64,000 nucleotides of DNA. It comes from Chlorella sorokiniana. Taxonomy: Eukaryota > Chlorophyta > Trebouxiophyceae > Chlorellales > Chlorellaceae. The stretch is from positions 496,001 through 560,000 of the forward strand of contig CP084619.1 in the NCBI GenBank assembly GCA_025917655.1. Reading direction: 5' to 3'. Made by a program: the position numbers and the translations under genes. The notes below the pieces were generated by a model. That model ran no database searches and was not told where the DNA came from. It worked only from the letters and a program-made list of their open reading frames with translations. Shown here piece by piece: positions 54,001 through 64,000 of the stretch (position 1 is its first letter; each line of letters opens with the position of its first letter).

Positions 54001-54401
54001 GAGATCACTCACATGGCGCATGGGTCCGATGCGCGCCGGCCGCAGGTCCCCGTCCACTTGAACTCCGGTATGTTCAAGGAGCGCCCCTGGCCACGCCGCG
54101 TGCAGTAGTGCCAGCCCTCACTCGTGCTCGGCTTGTGCAGCTTCTTGTGCTCTGCCCAGGAAGCCTTGAAGCAATCTTGGGAACAGAAGGCTGCCAGGTC
54201 GCGCTCCAGGTTCAACTCTAGGCTGCGGAAAAGGGATTCGGTAATGTGGAGGAAGTGGAGGAAGGGCTGGGCTGAACGACCTCCTTTTGGGTGGCTGGCG
54301 GCAGCGGCGGCTTACCAACGTGGGCACTGCAGCTTGGCAGGCTGCCGACACGTCGCGCAGGCGAGCTGCTCCACGCCCTCCTGTTTCTGTTCCTGCACCA
54401 T
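51032..54401 (-). CDS. MAP1: Methionine aminopeptidase 1 with zinc finger, copy B
   Basis: Second copy of the gene at 46646-49873, same strand and same ten-exon layout. First exon 54316-54401 begins [18 protein letters not shown] (Asp to Gly against copy A). The last coding exon runs from 51278 down to the stop near 51032. The zinc-finger cysteines and the five metal-ligand segments of the catalytic domain are kept. Differences seen: KIHSERD for [16 protein letters not shown] for [18 protein letters not shown] for [18 protein letters not shown] for HREKTWPDG, and one fewer HQQPQNG unit in the C-terminal tail. The same frame slips as in copy A occur, at equal or neighbouring bases. Its 5' end is only 384 bp from the phosphorylase start, so its promoter context differs from that of copy A. 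Confidence 0.94.
51295..51335. repeat. TG/G-run in MetAP copy B intron
   Basis: GT repeats followed by about 21 G in a row on the plus strand. On the sense strand this is a C-run and CA-rich tract just before the 3' splice site of the last exon (51278). Copy A has a shorter G-rich tract at 46920-46962. Confidence 0.9.
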
Positions 54402-54785
54402 GCTGCTGCGGTGACGTATGACTGCTTCTAGTTGGCGAATGCCATGCAGCCCTGGGGAGCAACGACTTGCTTCCAACGGTGCAGTCCACTCTGCGGTGTC
54501 TGGCAAGCTGAACAATGCACCCAACGTGTCGAAGGAGCCCCTCCTGCCTCGCCAGGCTGTCATGCTGTGCGTGGCATGGTTTCTGGGCGCCTCCTCCTGC
54601 ATCGACCCTGCATATAGGCTGGTCCTGGCTTCTTGTGTGGTCGATCCATAGTCTAAACAACTCACACCCTATATTTTTCTGCCCTCGGTGACGCCTGAAG
54701 TGCCCTAGCCGTGAATCAAAGGCGTCTCGATCGCTGATCTGTGACCGAGTCGTGGTTACCAGGATCTTGATCAAAGTTCGGAGGC
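54402..54785. promoter_or_regulatory. Divergent upstream region, MetAP B / phosphorylase
   Basis: A 384-bp region between outward-facing start codons. The left 250 bp are part of duplicated unit B and therefore also lie upstream of copy A. The right 130 bp (from about 54652) are unique, with moderate GC. No defined element is recognised. Confidence 0.45.
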
Positions 54786-57700
54786 ATGCAGCTCTGCTTC
54801 ACTGCCCGGACGGGCCTCCCCACACGCTCTTCGAGCCGACCTGTGCGGCAGCAGCAGCCCCGCCGCGCCCTGCTTGTGCGCTCGGTTCTGGACATCCCCA
54901 AGCAGACCTCTGGCGAAAGCAACGGCGCCACCAAGCTGGACGTGACCGCACTGGAATCGGACATTGAGCACGAGCTCAAATATCGTCTGGCTGCCAAGAC
55001 CACCGACGATGAGAAGCTCTATCAGTCAGGTGAGAGCTTCTCAGATTGGGGCGGCGGCCCCAGACGTCACGGCCAGCAAGTTCACCAACTCCGCCTTGCG
55101 GCCACCGCTGCCTTGGTGCCTGCTGCCAACCGCCACGCCCCTGCCCTCTCTGCTTCTCACAGTGGCCTGGAGCGTGCACAACCGCCTTGTGGATGCCTTT
55201 GACAAAACTCAGGCATACTGGAAGTGAGCAGCAGTGTCAGCGGCAATGCGCAGCGGGCGTCCGTTGCGGATGATTCTGGCAATCCGTTTGAACTGCTGTG
55301 CGGTGTTTTGGCAGCTGCTGCTGCTGAGCCTTGCCATCAGCACACCCAACCCAGCACAGCTTGCTCTTTCAGCCTTTAGCTGTGCATTCCCCAGCTGCAG
55401 CCTGCCGCAAGAATGGCAAAGTGTGCGGGCTTGCACTGCGCTCCCAACCGCCGCTTGATGCCAACCGCCCGCTGCTGCCACGCCCTGCGCCCCCTCCGCC
55501 CCCTGCTTGTTTGCCCGCAGGGAGACGGACCCCAAGCACGTCTACTACCTGTCTGCAGAGTTCCTGATGGGCCGCACGCTGACCAACGCTGTGAACAACT
55601 TGGGCCTGAAGGGCGAATATGCTGAGGTGGGTGCTGCTCCCCTGCCACACTTCAGCTTGTGGGTGCTGCGCTCTCGCCCGCAGCCGATGGCACCGCGCCG
55701 CAGGAGCAGCAGCATGCCACTCTGGCGGAAAGGCGCCGATGCCTGGCATGGCAGCCAGCGAGCGGCGGCGGCAGCTGCCATGGCAGCTGCCACGGCTGGT
55801 GCCGGGTAGCTGCCGCCGCCCTGCACAGCCCGCGGCTCAGCTGACCAGCCAACGACCTGCTGCCGGCAGGCTTTTCCGGCCATGGGACGGCCGCCAGCTC
55901 CTGTTGATGCCATGCCTGTGGAGATGCCAGTGAAGGAGCACGCATGCAGCCCAGGCTGCCGATCCCTCTTGCAGATTTGCCCGCCATGCCCCGCCCTGGC
56001 CGTCTCCACCAATGTCTTTCGCTCGTGCTGCAGGCCATCAAGAAGTTCGGCACCAGCCTGGAGGCTGTGGCAGGCGCGGAGTATGACGCCGCGCTGGGCA
56101 ACGGCGGCCTGGGCCGCCTCGCCGCCTGCTTCCTCGACTCCATTGCCACCCTGGACCTGCCCGGCTGGGGCTACGGCATCCGCTACCGCTACGGCATGTT
56201 CAAGCAGGCGGTGCAGGATGGGTTGCAGGTGAAAAAGAGGGGCACCTGCATGGCTGCAGCTGGGGTAAATCGGCGGGGATGGGGGTTGTGGTGGACGCTG
56301 CCACGCCTTGTGTATGCAGCAAGGTCCTGATCCTTGGGGCAGATTAGTCGCGGCATTCGCATGGGGCATCGCCCTTGCATCCCCCGGTTTGCCTGCTGCC
56401 TGGCAGAGGACCAGCGCAGCCCGCCACCACTGCTTGCCCTGCACCGCGTCCCGCAATGCCCCCATCATTCGTGCGTGCCGCAGGTGGAGCTGCCCGACTA
56501 CTGGCTGGACTCGGGCAACCCTTGGGAGATCCGCCGCCCCGAGACGCAGTTCAAGTAGGCCGCATCGGGGCCGGGGCGGGCGGGACCCGCGTGCAGCCCG
56601 GGATGGCCATCCCCCTTCCCACCCTCATATTCGCTTGTGCCACGACAGCACCCTGCGCTCCGGCTCCCAGCCATCTGCTCCGCCCGCGGTCTTCACTGCC
56701 CCGCTTTCTTTCCCGGTGCCTCATCCCTGCAGGGTTGGGTTCTACGGCGAGCTCAAGGACGGCAAGTGGGTGCCCGGCGAGGAGGTGGTGGCCGAGGCCT
56801 ACGATGTGCCCATCCCTGGCTACGGCACCAAGACTTGCAGGCAAGCCCCTGCTTTCGCGCTCTATTGTTAGCCTGCTGTCGTTCTTTGCGGCAGCAGCGG
56901 GGTGTCTGATGCAGAGCGGCGGCAGCACAAGCAGCTGGCAAGAGGCGCAGGAATCCCACAAATCCCGCTCTCTGCACGCGGCCTGTTGCACGCCCGGCTT
57001 GCAAACTTCCCGTGATGGTCCATCCCCTCCCTTGCAGCAACCTGCGGCTGTGGGATGCACTGCCCTCCAGCGAGTTTGACCTGACCGCCTTCAACGCCGG
57101 AGACTACACCAAGGTGGGCACACTGTGCAGTGGCGCTGGGGGCGCTGGTCACAAGCGCTGCTCTGCATGCCGGCCTGCGCACCGCAGTCTGGACCAGGCA
57201 GCGCACCTCGGAGCTGCAGGCGCGGTGGCCCATGGTCACCCCGCCGCCGCCTGCCCGGTGTGCGCCTCCTTCAACCCTTTTGATACCGACCTTCCCTGTG
57301 CCGCCCTCCCGCGCCGCTTGCGCAGGCTGTGGAGCAGAAGCGGCGTGCGGACGACATCACTGCAGTGCTTTACCCCAACGACGCGACGGAGGAGGGCAAG
57401 GAGCTGCGCCTGAAGCAGCAGTTCTTCTTCGTCTCCGCCTCGCTGCAGGACACCATTGCGCGGTACCTGGTGCGCGCGGCTGCCCGGCGGGGGCGGAGGG
57501 CGGGGGCCAGCGGGCATTGGTGCCCTCGGGGCTTCCCTGGCGCGCAGAGCCGGCACGCTTGGTGCATGTGCGACCTCGCCACCGTGGCTGCCGCCTGGTC
57601 AGCGCCCCCGCTGGACCAGCCGTGGCTGGCCCCAGCAAGCACCTCAGCCTGCTGCTCTTGACCTCTTCCCCTCCTTCCCCCCCAAAACGGGACACCCTCC

Positions 57701-60700
57701 CGCAGGAGAAGCACGACGACCTCTCGGGCCTCCCGACAAGGCGTGCTTCCAGATGAACGACACGCACCCCACGATCGCGGTGGCGGAGCTCATGCGCCTG
57801 CTGATCGACGAGCACGGCCTGGGCTTTGAGCAGGCCTGGGCCATCACCACCAAATGCGTGGCCTACACCAACCACACGTGAGTCTGGCGGCCTCCACGCC
57901 TGGCACCTCGCTGCCCACGCTGCTGCGTGCAAGAGGGGTGGTTGGGGAAGCTGCCCCGCTGGTCCCTCTGGTAGAGAGAGTGATTTGGAAGGACAGGGCC
58001 CCTGCCACACCTCGTGGCATGTCGTTTGTTTCAGGGGAGCTAGGGTGCAGGTCAGGTTGCGCCTGGGTGCTCCGTTGCACCTGCCCACCGTGCACATGTT
58101 CCCCCTCCACGCGCGTGCCCCCCCCCCACACACACACACACCGCCACCACCTCTGTCTGCGCTCCTGCAGCGTGATGCCGGAGGCGCTGGAGAAGTGGCC
58201 TGTGCGTGTGCTGGGCAAGCTGCTGCCCCGCCACATGCAGCTGATTGAGCAGATCAACGACTCCTGGCTGGCCTCCATCAAGGTGCGCTGGTGGTGCACC
58301 AGCTTCCTGCTGTGCTGTTGAGACCAGGGGGCTGCGCTGAGGTGGGGAGAAACGCAGACCTGAACCATCCTTGTCTCGGCTTCGGTGCCAGAAGCTGCCT
58401 CTGCGAGGGTGGGAGCTTCCCAAGTTGGTTATCGGATGCGTTGCCGTCCGCGCAGGGCCACGTCACCGCCAAGGTGGAGTCCGCTGCTGCCGCTGAGGCC
58501 GCGGCGGCGGAGGAGGCGGAGAAGGCGGCTGCTGAGGCGCGTGCCGCTGCCATCGCCACGGCTGAGGCTGAGGGCCCGGAGGCGGCGGCCAAGGCAAAGG
58601 AGGCTGCTGCGGCCGAGGAGGCGGCTGCGGCCGAGGCCAAGAAGAAGAAGGCGGAGGAGGCGTCGCAGGTGGGTCTATACGGCGGCGAGAGGACCCATCG
58701 TTTGCCAGAGCGCTCACCGCAGACCTGCCCCTGCCGCTCCTAGATGTCTCCCTTCGCTCTTGCCTCGCCTCACCAATGTTTGCTGCCGTTGCTGCTCCCT
58801 GCCGGCCTTTCTGCTTACATGCCCCCATGCCCTCGTTTCGCTAACCGCTGCAGAAGGATGCCGCTGCGGAGCTGCTGACCACCTACTCCATCATCCAGGA
58901 GAACCCCTGGAACAAGGGCGAGATGTGAGTGGAGGCGGGCCCACCAACCCTCCAGGGGCCTCTGCAAGGCTGCCGTGCCCACTATCTGCATCTGCATGCT
59001 GGCGTGCACACGCGCTGTCTGCAGCCTTCCAGCTGCGCCCCCCACCCCATCCAACCCCCACACACGTACACACACCAACGACCATTCGCTGCCCACCTTC
59101 CCGCCCACCCTTCGCAACCCCCAGGCTCGTCAACATGGCGTACCTGGCTGTGGTGGGCTCGTTCGCCGTCAACGGCGTGGCCGCCATCCACTCCGAGATC
59201 ATCAAGACCGACATCTTCCCGGTGAGGGCTGGCTGGCAGCAGGGCTGCAGGGATAGAGCGGTGCCAGTGAGGGGTTGAAGGTGGGCCAGGGCAGCGTAAG
59301 GGAACCTTGAAGTGCCCTCCACTCCGGTGTTGCGGACGCCTGCTTCACATGCTCACATGCACACCACACACACACCGCCGCAGCACTTTGTGGAGCTGTT
59401 CCCCGAGCGCTTCCAGAACAAGACCAACGGCGTCACGCTGCGCCGCTGGCTGGCCTACTGCAACCCCGAGCTCTCCGGCCTCATCACCGAGGTGCGATGG
59501 GGGTGACTTGAGGGCGCCCCGCGCCCCCCCGCTCAGCCATGCTTTGCTTGCGTCAAGGGTAGGGGTTCATTGGGCAGCAGAGCGGAAGCGTGGTTGCCTG
59601 GTTGCGGGCTCCTCAAAAACAGCCCTGGCACCGGCACCATCATCGCGCGCCTGGCTGCCGCCGCTTCCTTCGCTTGCTGCCACGCCGCGCAGCCCTCTGC
59701 CTGCTGCTGGGCCTTTCCCTTGCGTCGGCCGACGCCCTCCCCCTCCCGGTCGGCCGTTGGCAGGCTCTGGGCACCGACGGGTGGGTGCGCGACGCCACGC
59801 TGCTGGCCCAGCTCAAGCCCAAGGCGGAGGACCCTGAGTTCCGGCGCGCTGGCGGGCGATCAAGACGGCCAAGAAGGAGGCGCTGGCGGGGCACATCAAG
59901 GAGGTGACGGGCATCACCGTCCCCACCAACGCGCTGTACGACGTGCACGTGAGTGGCGCCCCGCCAGCTGAACCGTCTTTGGTGTCCTTCCGCTGCCCGG
60001 TCTCATGTGCCTGCGAAGGGCAGGGCAGCCGGCAGAGGGCCAGACCACCGCTCCTGCCGCTGCGGCGCTCCTGCCTGCATGTGTGCCTGCCCTCCCCCGC
60101 TGGTGACAGCCACCCGTGAGCCCCTCCCTTCACGCCTGCCTGTGCCCCTCTCCCCCCCCTCCCTGCCTCAGATCAAGCGCATCCACGAGTACAAGCGCCA
60201 GTTCATGAACGCCATCTCCCTCATCTACCGCTACAAGCGCATCAAGGAGATGAGCCCCGAGGAGCGCAAGCAGGTGGTGCCACGCGTGTGCGTGTTTGGC
60301 GGCAAGGCCGCCTCCGCTACTACATGGCCAAGAAGATCGTGGGCCTCATCCTGTCGCTCGGCGACACCATCAACAACGATCCCGACGTGGGAGACCTGCT
60401 CAAGGCGAGCTGGCAGCGGCTGCGTGGTGGCGCCGAGGGTGCCAGCGGCTGCCGCTGGCTGCCCGCCACCGCCCCGCACGCCCCGTGCGGCCCCATTTCT
60501 GCCCCTGCTCTCTCCCATTTCATGTCCTGAGGAAAGCGTTAACATCAGGTGCCTCCCCGCCTCCCTCCAGGTCGTGTTCCTGCCCAACTACAACGTCACC
60601 GCAGCCGAGATGATCATCCCCGCCGCAGAGCTCAGGTGCGCTCACCCACAGGCGGCCCGTGGCCGGACAAAGGGCAGGGCCACACGCGCAAGGCTGCACC

Positions 60701-61902
60701 GCTGCGCAAGACGCGGCTGAACACACCCTGCCGCTGCTTGGGCGCATGCCCCGACGCGCAGTCTGCGGGGCGCTGCGCCGAGAAGCGCTGCCGCCGACCG
60801 CTGCCTCCCCATCAGCAGCCCCCAACTGCGCCTCCCTCTGTTCTATCCCCGACCGGTGCCTCCCCTCTTCCACCCCCGGGCCTCCCTTGCAGCCAGCACA
60901 TCTCCACCGCGGGCACGGAAGCGAGCGGCACGAGCAACATGAAGTTTGCGCTCAACGGCTCGCTCATCATCGGCACCATGGACGGCGCCAACATCGAGAT
61001 CGGCGACAACACTGGTGCGCCTTGCTGGCTGGGGGAGGGTGGGGCCAGGCGCATGCGTGTGCCGCCCGCGCCGCCGCCGTGGGTTGCAGCTTATCCTGGC
61101 GCTGGCGAGACCCTGCTCCACCCTCCCTCCCTCCCCCACGAACGCGCGGCAACCCGCAGGCTTTGAGAACCTGTTCATCTTTGGCGTGCGCGCCGAGGAG
61201 ATCAACCGCCTTCGCCAGGTGGGGGCTGGGCAGCGCAGCCCGCCCTGCTGCTCCTGCTTTGCGTCAACTCCCTCGCCCCCTCCCAACCCTCCCGCCTGCC
61301 CTGCTCCCTCCCTGCCAACCCGCAGGAGCGCAAGGACTTCAAGGACTACGACCCGCGCTGGACCGAGGCCCTGGACATGCTGAAGAGCGGCGCCTTTGGC
61401 CGCCCGACTACTTTGACGACCTGGTGGCCTCTGTGAACGACATGAACCGCGGCAACGACTGGTTCCTGCTGGGTGAGCCGCGGGTGCTGGGTGAGCCGCG
61501 GGTGCTGGGTGAGCCGCGGGGGCGACGAGCTGGGACGAAGAAGGGGTTTGGGCCGGCGGCCGGCCAGGACGACGCCCTGCTCGCTGCGCTCCCTGCGCGC
61601 TGCCCTGCCCTGGGGCACCTGCCTCGCTCCCCAGCCGCCGCCCTGAGTTTTGGGCGTCTTTCCCTTGCTTTCTTCCCATCCTGACTATCCCCCCCCCCAC
61701 CCCCCCACACACGCGCGCAGCCAACGACTTTGCCTCCTACATGGCGGCCCAGGAGGAGGTGGACGCGCTGTACCGCGACCAGGAGGAGTGGACCCGCCGC
61801 TCCATCCTCTACACCGCCTCCAACGGCTTCTTCTCCTCGGACCGCACCATCGACCAGTACGCGCGCGAGATCTGGGGCGTGCAGCCCACCCCGCTGCCCT
61901 GA
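54786..61902 (+). CDS. PHO1: Starch (alpha-glucan) phosphorylase, plastidial
   Basis: Reversibly releases glucose-1-phosphate from alpha-1,4-glucan ends (EC 2.4.1.1). Twenty-one exons: 54786-55029, 55163-55223, 55521-55626, 56034-56228, 56484-56554, 56733-56840, 57038-57113, 57326-57469, 57706-57877, 58171-58282, 58456-58668, 58854-58924, 59125-59221, 59384-59491, 59764-59948, 60172-60404, 60571-60635, 60893-61014, 61160-61218, 61326-61472, 61721-61902. The start [20 protein letters not shown] is a transit peptide. Family marks: [82 protein letters not shown] and [14 protein letters not shown] with the pyridoxal-phosphate lysine. Exon 11 encodes an Ala/Glu/Lys-rich insertion of 71 residues, at the place of the land-plant Pho1 (L78/L80) insertion. 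Introns after 56840 and 60404 are GC-AG. Four one-base slips (near 57736, 59853, 60312, 61403). Confidence 0.97.
61471..61521 (+). repeat. Triplicated 18-bp splice-donor repeat
   Basis: Three tandem copies of about 18 bp, each containing GGTGAGCCGCGGGTGCT, start at the donor of phosphorylase intron 20 (exon end 61472). Each copy carries a good GTGAGC donor. Confidence 0.85.
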
Positions 61903-62449
61903 GGGGCGCGGGCAGGCGGAGGGGCGCCCGAGCCGCCGCCTCGCTGCGCTGGCGGGGAGCCAGCAGCCGCGGCTGGAGGCTGAGCCTGTTGCGCTGCGCT
62001 GCGGACCACACCACGCGGCGCCAATCCAAGCAGCCCGCATGGCACTGTATGTTGGGGAGCCCCAACCTGATGGCATGACAGCGGCTCAGGGGTGACGCTG
62101 CCGCCTGCCACCCTTTTGCCCGCCTCCCGTGTTTGTACCCTGTTGCCTGTCTGCCTGCATTTCTCCTTGCTTCAGCTTCTCTTGAGTAGTTTTGTTCAGA
62201 AGCCTCCCCGCAGCGCATGCCTCGGAACAGCATGCGCTCGCAGTGTGCACTAAGCCCCTAGGACATATTCCGCCGGTCAAAGCTTCCATTTGGCCAGAAC
62301 TGTCTGTGTTAGACAAGCAGGCAGGCGAGCGCAAGCAACGGTTACTGGTGTGGCGCGCAAAGGGCAAGGATGCTGACACATGGGCTGCTGCTGGGTTGGG
62401 GCCGCGCAGCTGGCAGGCTCGGCGCTGCGGGGCTGTCGTGTCGCTCCCC
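61903..62449. other. Convergent 3' region, phosphorylase / O-fucosyltransferase
   Basis: About 550 bp between two converging stops. No gene is supported. TGTAC-like but no exact TGTAA signals were found on either strand, so the poly(A) sites are not placed. Confidence 0.5.
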
Positions 62450-63853
62450 TCACGCCGTGCTGTCCTTGCCTGCCTCCGCCGCCGCCGCCGCGCCGCCGCC
62501 GCCCAGGGCGGGCAGGCGCCGCGAGGCCACCAGGGCCGACCGCGCAAACATGGCGTCGGTGCCGATGCGAGAGGCGTTGACGAGGAGGGAGCGGGCGGGG
62601 GGGGTGCCGTGCAGGGTGCGGTGCTCGCGCAGGTAAGTGGAGAAGGTGGAGGGCCCAAACCCCACAAACTTGTGCGAGCGGGCCAGGATCAGGAAGTCCA
62701 GCAGCGCCAGCTGCTCGCTGTTCAGCCCTGCGAGCGGCGGCGGGGGAGGGCAGGGTGGGCGGCGGCGAGCAAGCAAGCCTGCTTGGAGGGCAGGCAAGGA
62801 CCCCACCAGCAAGGCAGCACCATGGCCGGTTGCTGCCATGCCACTGCCCGCTGCTGAAGATTTCCACGGAATGCGGCGCCCCCAAAGCCACGCAATCCAC
62901 CGCCCTCGCCAGCGCTGGTGGCCCGCCTGCGGCTGCCCCGCCTGCATCCGTGACCTAGCCACTGCCCCGGACGACGGTCTGCGCCCAGCCGCTGCCGCCC
63001 TCCGCACAAGCGACTCACGCTGCAGCTCAAACGGCGGCACGTACTCCTCCTTGTACAGCACCTCGGAGCACAGGCGCTCCCCATCAGCAGCGCTACGCCG
63101 GTCTGGCAGGGAGGCAGGGCGGGCGGAGGGGAGGTTGAACGAGGGGGAAGAGAGACGGCGTTGGGTGTGCCCGGGGGTGGGGGCATGGGGGAAGCCGATT
63201 GCGGAGCAGCTCTGAACGCAAGAGCCTGCGTAGCAGAGCGTCCGCCGCAGCAGGGCAGCGCTGTGGCAGGCAGCCGCGACACCAGGCCGTCAACTTAGAG
63301 CAACGGCAAGCAGCCGGGCCGGGCCCCACCTTGAACTCTATCTCCGCGCCGTACGAGAGCAGCCCGGTGGCCACAAAGAGCGGCGTGGCGGCGTCAAAGC
63401 CCGCCGCCGCCATGGCGTCCATGTACATGCCCCACACCACCGCGGGCCCCCCAGGATGGATATCCACTCCTCCGCGTCCTTCTCCACACGCAGGTGCGCG
63501 CCTGCACGGCGGCGGCGGCGGCGGACAGCGGCGGCGGCGTGGATGGCGGCGGCGGCGGCGGGCAGCGGCGGCGGGAAGCCGCTGTTGAGGCGGTGATGGG
63601 CGCGGGGGCAGGCATGCAGGCATCATGCAGTCAAAGAGGGGGCATGGACAGGGGCAGGGAGCTGCGATGCCGCCCGCCGCGAGCCGCCAGGCTGCCCGGT
63701 TGCTGAGCTGGCGCGGCGGGGCGCTGAGCTGGCGCACCGTTGAAGGTGCGGCGGCCGTCCCGCGTCATGAGCGCCACCACCCGGTCAGCCAGGTACTCCA
63801 GGGAGGGGTTGAAGTGCAGGGTGGCCGCCACCTGGCTCACAGCCGGCAGGATG
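62450..63853 (-). CDS. Putative GDP-fucose O-fucosyltransferase, 3' part
   Basis: Incomplete: the gene runs off the right edge. Exons seen: 63738-63853, 63330-63502, 63019-63102, 62450-62727. The segments follow the plant O-FucT (DUF246) order: ILPAVSQVAATLHFNPSLEY, RTFNGAHLRVEKDAEEW (the HLR motif holds the conserved nucleotide-sugar-binding Arg), FDAATPLFVATGLLSYGAE, SEVLYKEEYVPPFELQRLNS and QLALLDFLILARSHKFVGFG followed by PSTFSTYLREHRTLHGTP. That last block resembles the O-FucT C-terminal region, where a protein or sugar-nucleotide site meets the terminal helix. One base is missing near 63452. The tail after HGTP is Ala-rich and ends in GKDSTA. Without the N-terminal half the membrane anchor cannot be seen, and the assignment rests on motifs remembered, not aligned. 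Confidence 0.72.
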
Positions 63854-64000
63854 CTGCAAGTGCGGGGGGAGGAGGGCGGCCGGTCGGCCGCCGCATTCTC
63901 ACAGGGGAGTGGCTGGGCGCATGGAGCGGACAGAGAACAAGGGGGAGGTGCGGGGCAGGGCAGTGGAGGCGGCAGAGGCGGCCAGCTGAGGGGTGTGTGC
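63854..64000. other. Intron of O-fucosyltransferase gene at window edge
   Basis: Upstream of the CTTGCAG acceptor before exon 63738-63853 (minus strand) the sequence is G/A-rich on the plus strand, typical of intron here. No further exon is identified before the edge. Confidence 0.4.

Larger units (their letters stand above)
50600..54651. repeat. Tandem segmental duplication, unit B (MetAP)
   Basis: Direct repeat of the unit at 46240-50121. It is about 170 bp longer, mainly through intron indels such as about 150 extra bases near 51335-51530 in the last intron. Exons are almost unchanged, for example the zinc-finger exon, where few codons differ. Confidence 0.9.

Overview
The window is nuclear DNA of a GC-rich green alga, most likely a Chlorella-type trebouxiophyte. 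The signs are a Chlorella HUP-type hexose/H+ symporter, a nuclear psaE gene, a plastid-type starch phosphorylase, dense GT-AG introns (mostly GTGAGY, GTGCGY or GTGGGT donors) and TGTAA poly(A) signals. No bacterial operon, virus-like element, CRISPR array or convincing tRNA was found. Reading frames were joined by hand from splice sites and remembered family sequences, so exon edges are good estimates, not alignments.

Layout, left to right: a hexose/H+ symporter (minus, 395-3915); a small secreted YYGGH-repeat protein with no known relatives (minus, 5278-6402); a Gln/Glu-rich coiled-coil protein (minus, about 7170-8545); serine O-acetyltransferase (plus, 9082-11974); a tocopherol/MPBQ-type methyltransferase (minus, 12582-15138); a mitochondrial stomatin-like protein 2 (minus, 15457-18627); an ASPM abnormal-spindle homologue with CH, about 19 IQ and ARM-like regions (plus, 19249-27440); a WDR48/UAF1 homologue (minus, about 27846-33583); a SAPS-family PP6 regulatory subunit (plus, 34075 to about 39268); a Golgi-type sulfotransferase (minus, 39535-42419); a probably plastid-targeted CDKN3-like phosphatase (minus, 42930-44471); photosystem I subunit PsaE (plus, 44759-46095); two tandem copies of a zinc-finger methionine aminopeptidase 1 gene (minus, 46646-49873 and 51032-54401); plastidial starch phosphorylase (plus, 54786-61902); and the 3' part of a putative O-fucosyltransferase (minus, 62450-63853, continuing past the right edge).

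The genes are unrelated neighbours, as is usual for a compact algal chromosome. Several pairs are divergent with short shared upstream regions (phosphatase/psaE 287 bp, MetAP-B/phosphorylase 384 bp, WDR48/PP6 subunit 491 bp, SLP2/ASPM about 620 bp). Other pairs are convergent with short shared 3' regions. Plastid functions (psaE, starch phosphorylase, tocopherol pathway, probably SAT) are mixed with cell-division and ubiquitin/phosphatase regulators.

One caution governs the whole window. In nearly every gene, including single-copy essential-looking ones such as psaE, the protein frame slips by one base inside a G or C run or a GC-rich stretch, and one missing base would restore the family sequence. 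I count at least 25 such places. This looks like uncorrected sequencing or consensus error, not decay. The most original biology is the YYGGH-repeat protein, the tandem MetAP1 duplication, the SAT tail ending in EYFI, the phosphorylase insertion and a set of 12-24 nt microexons.
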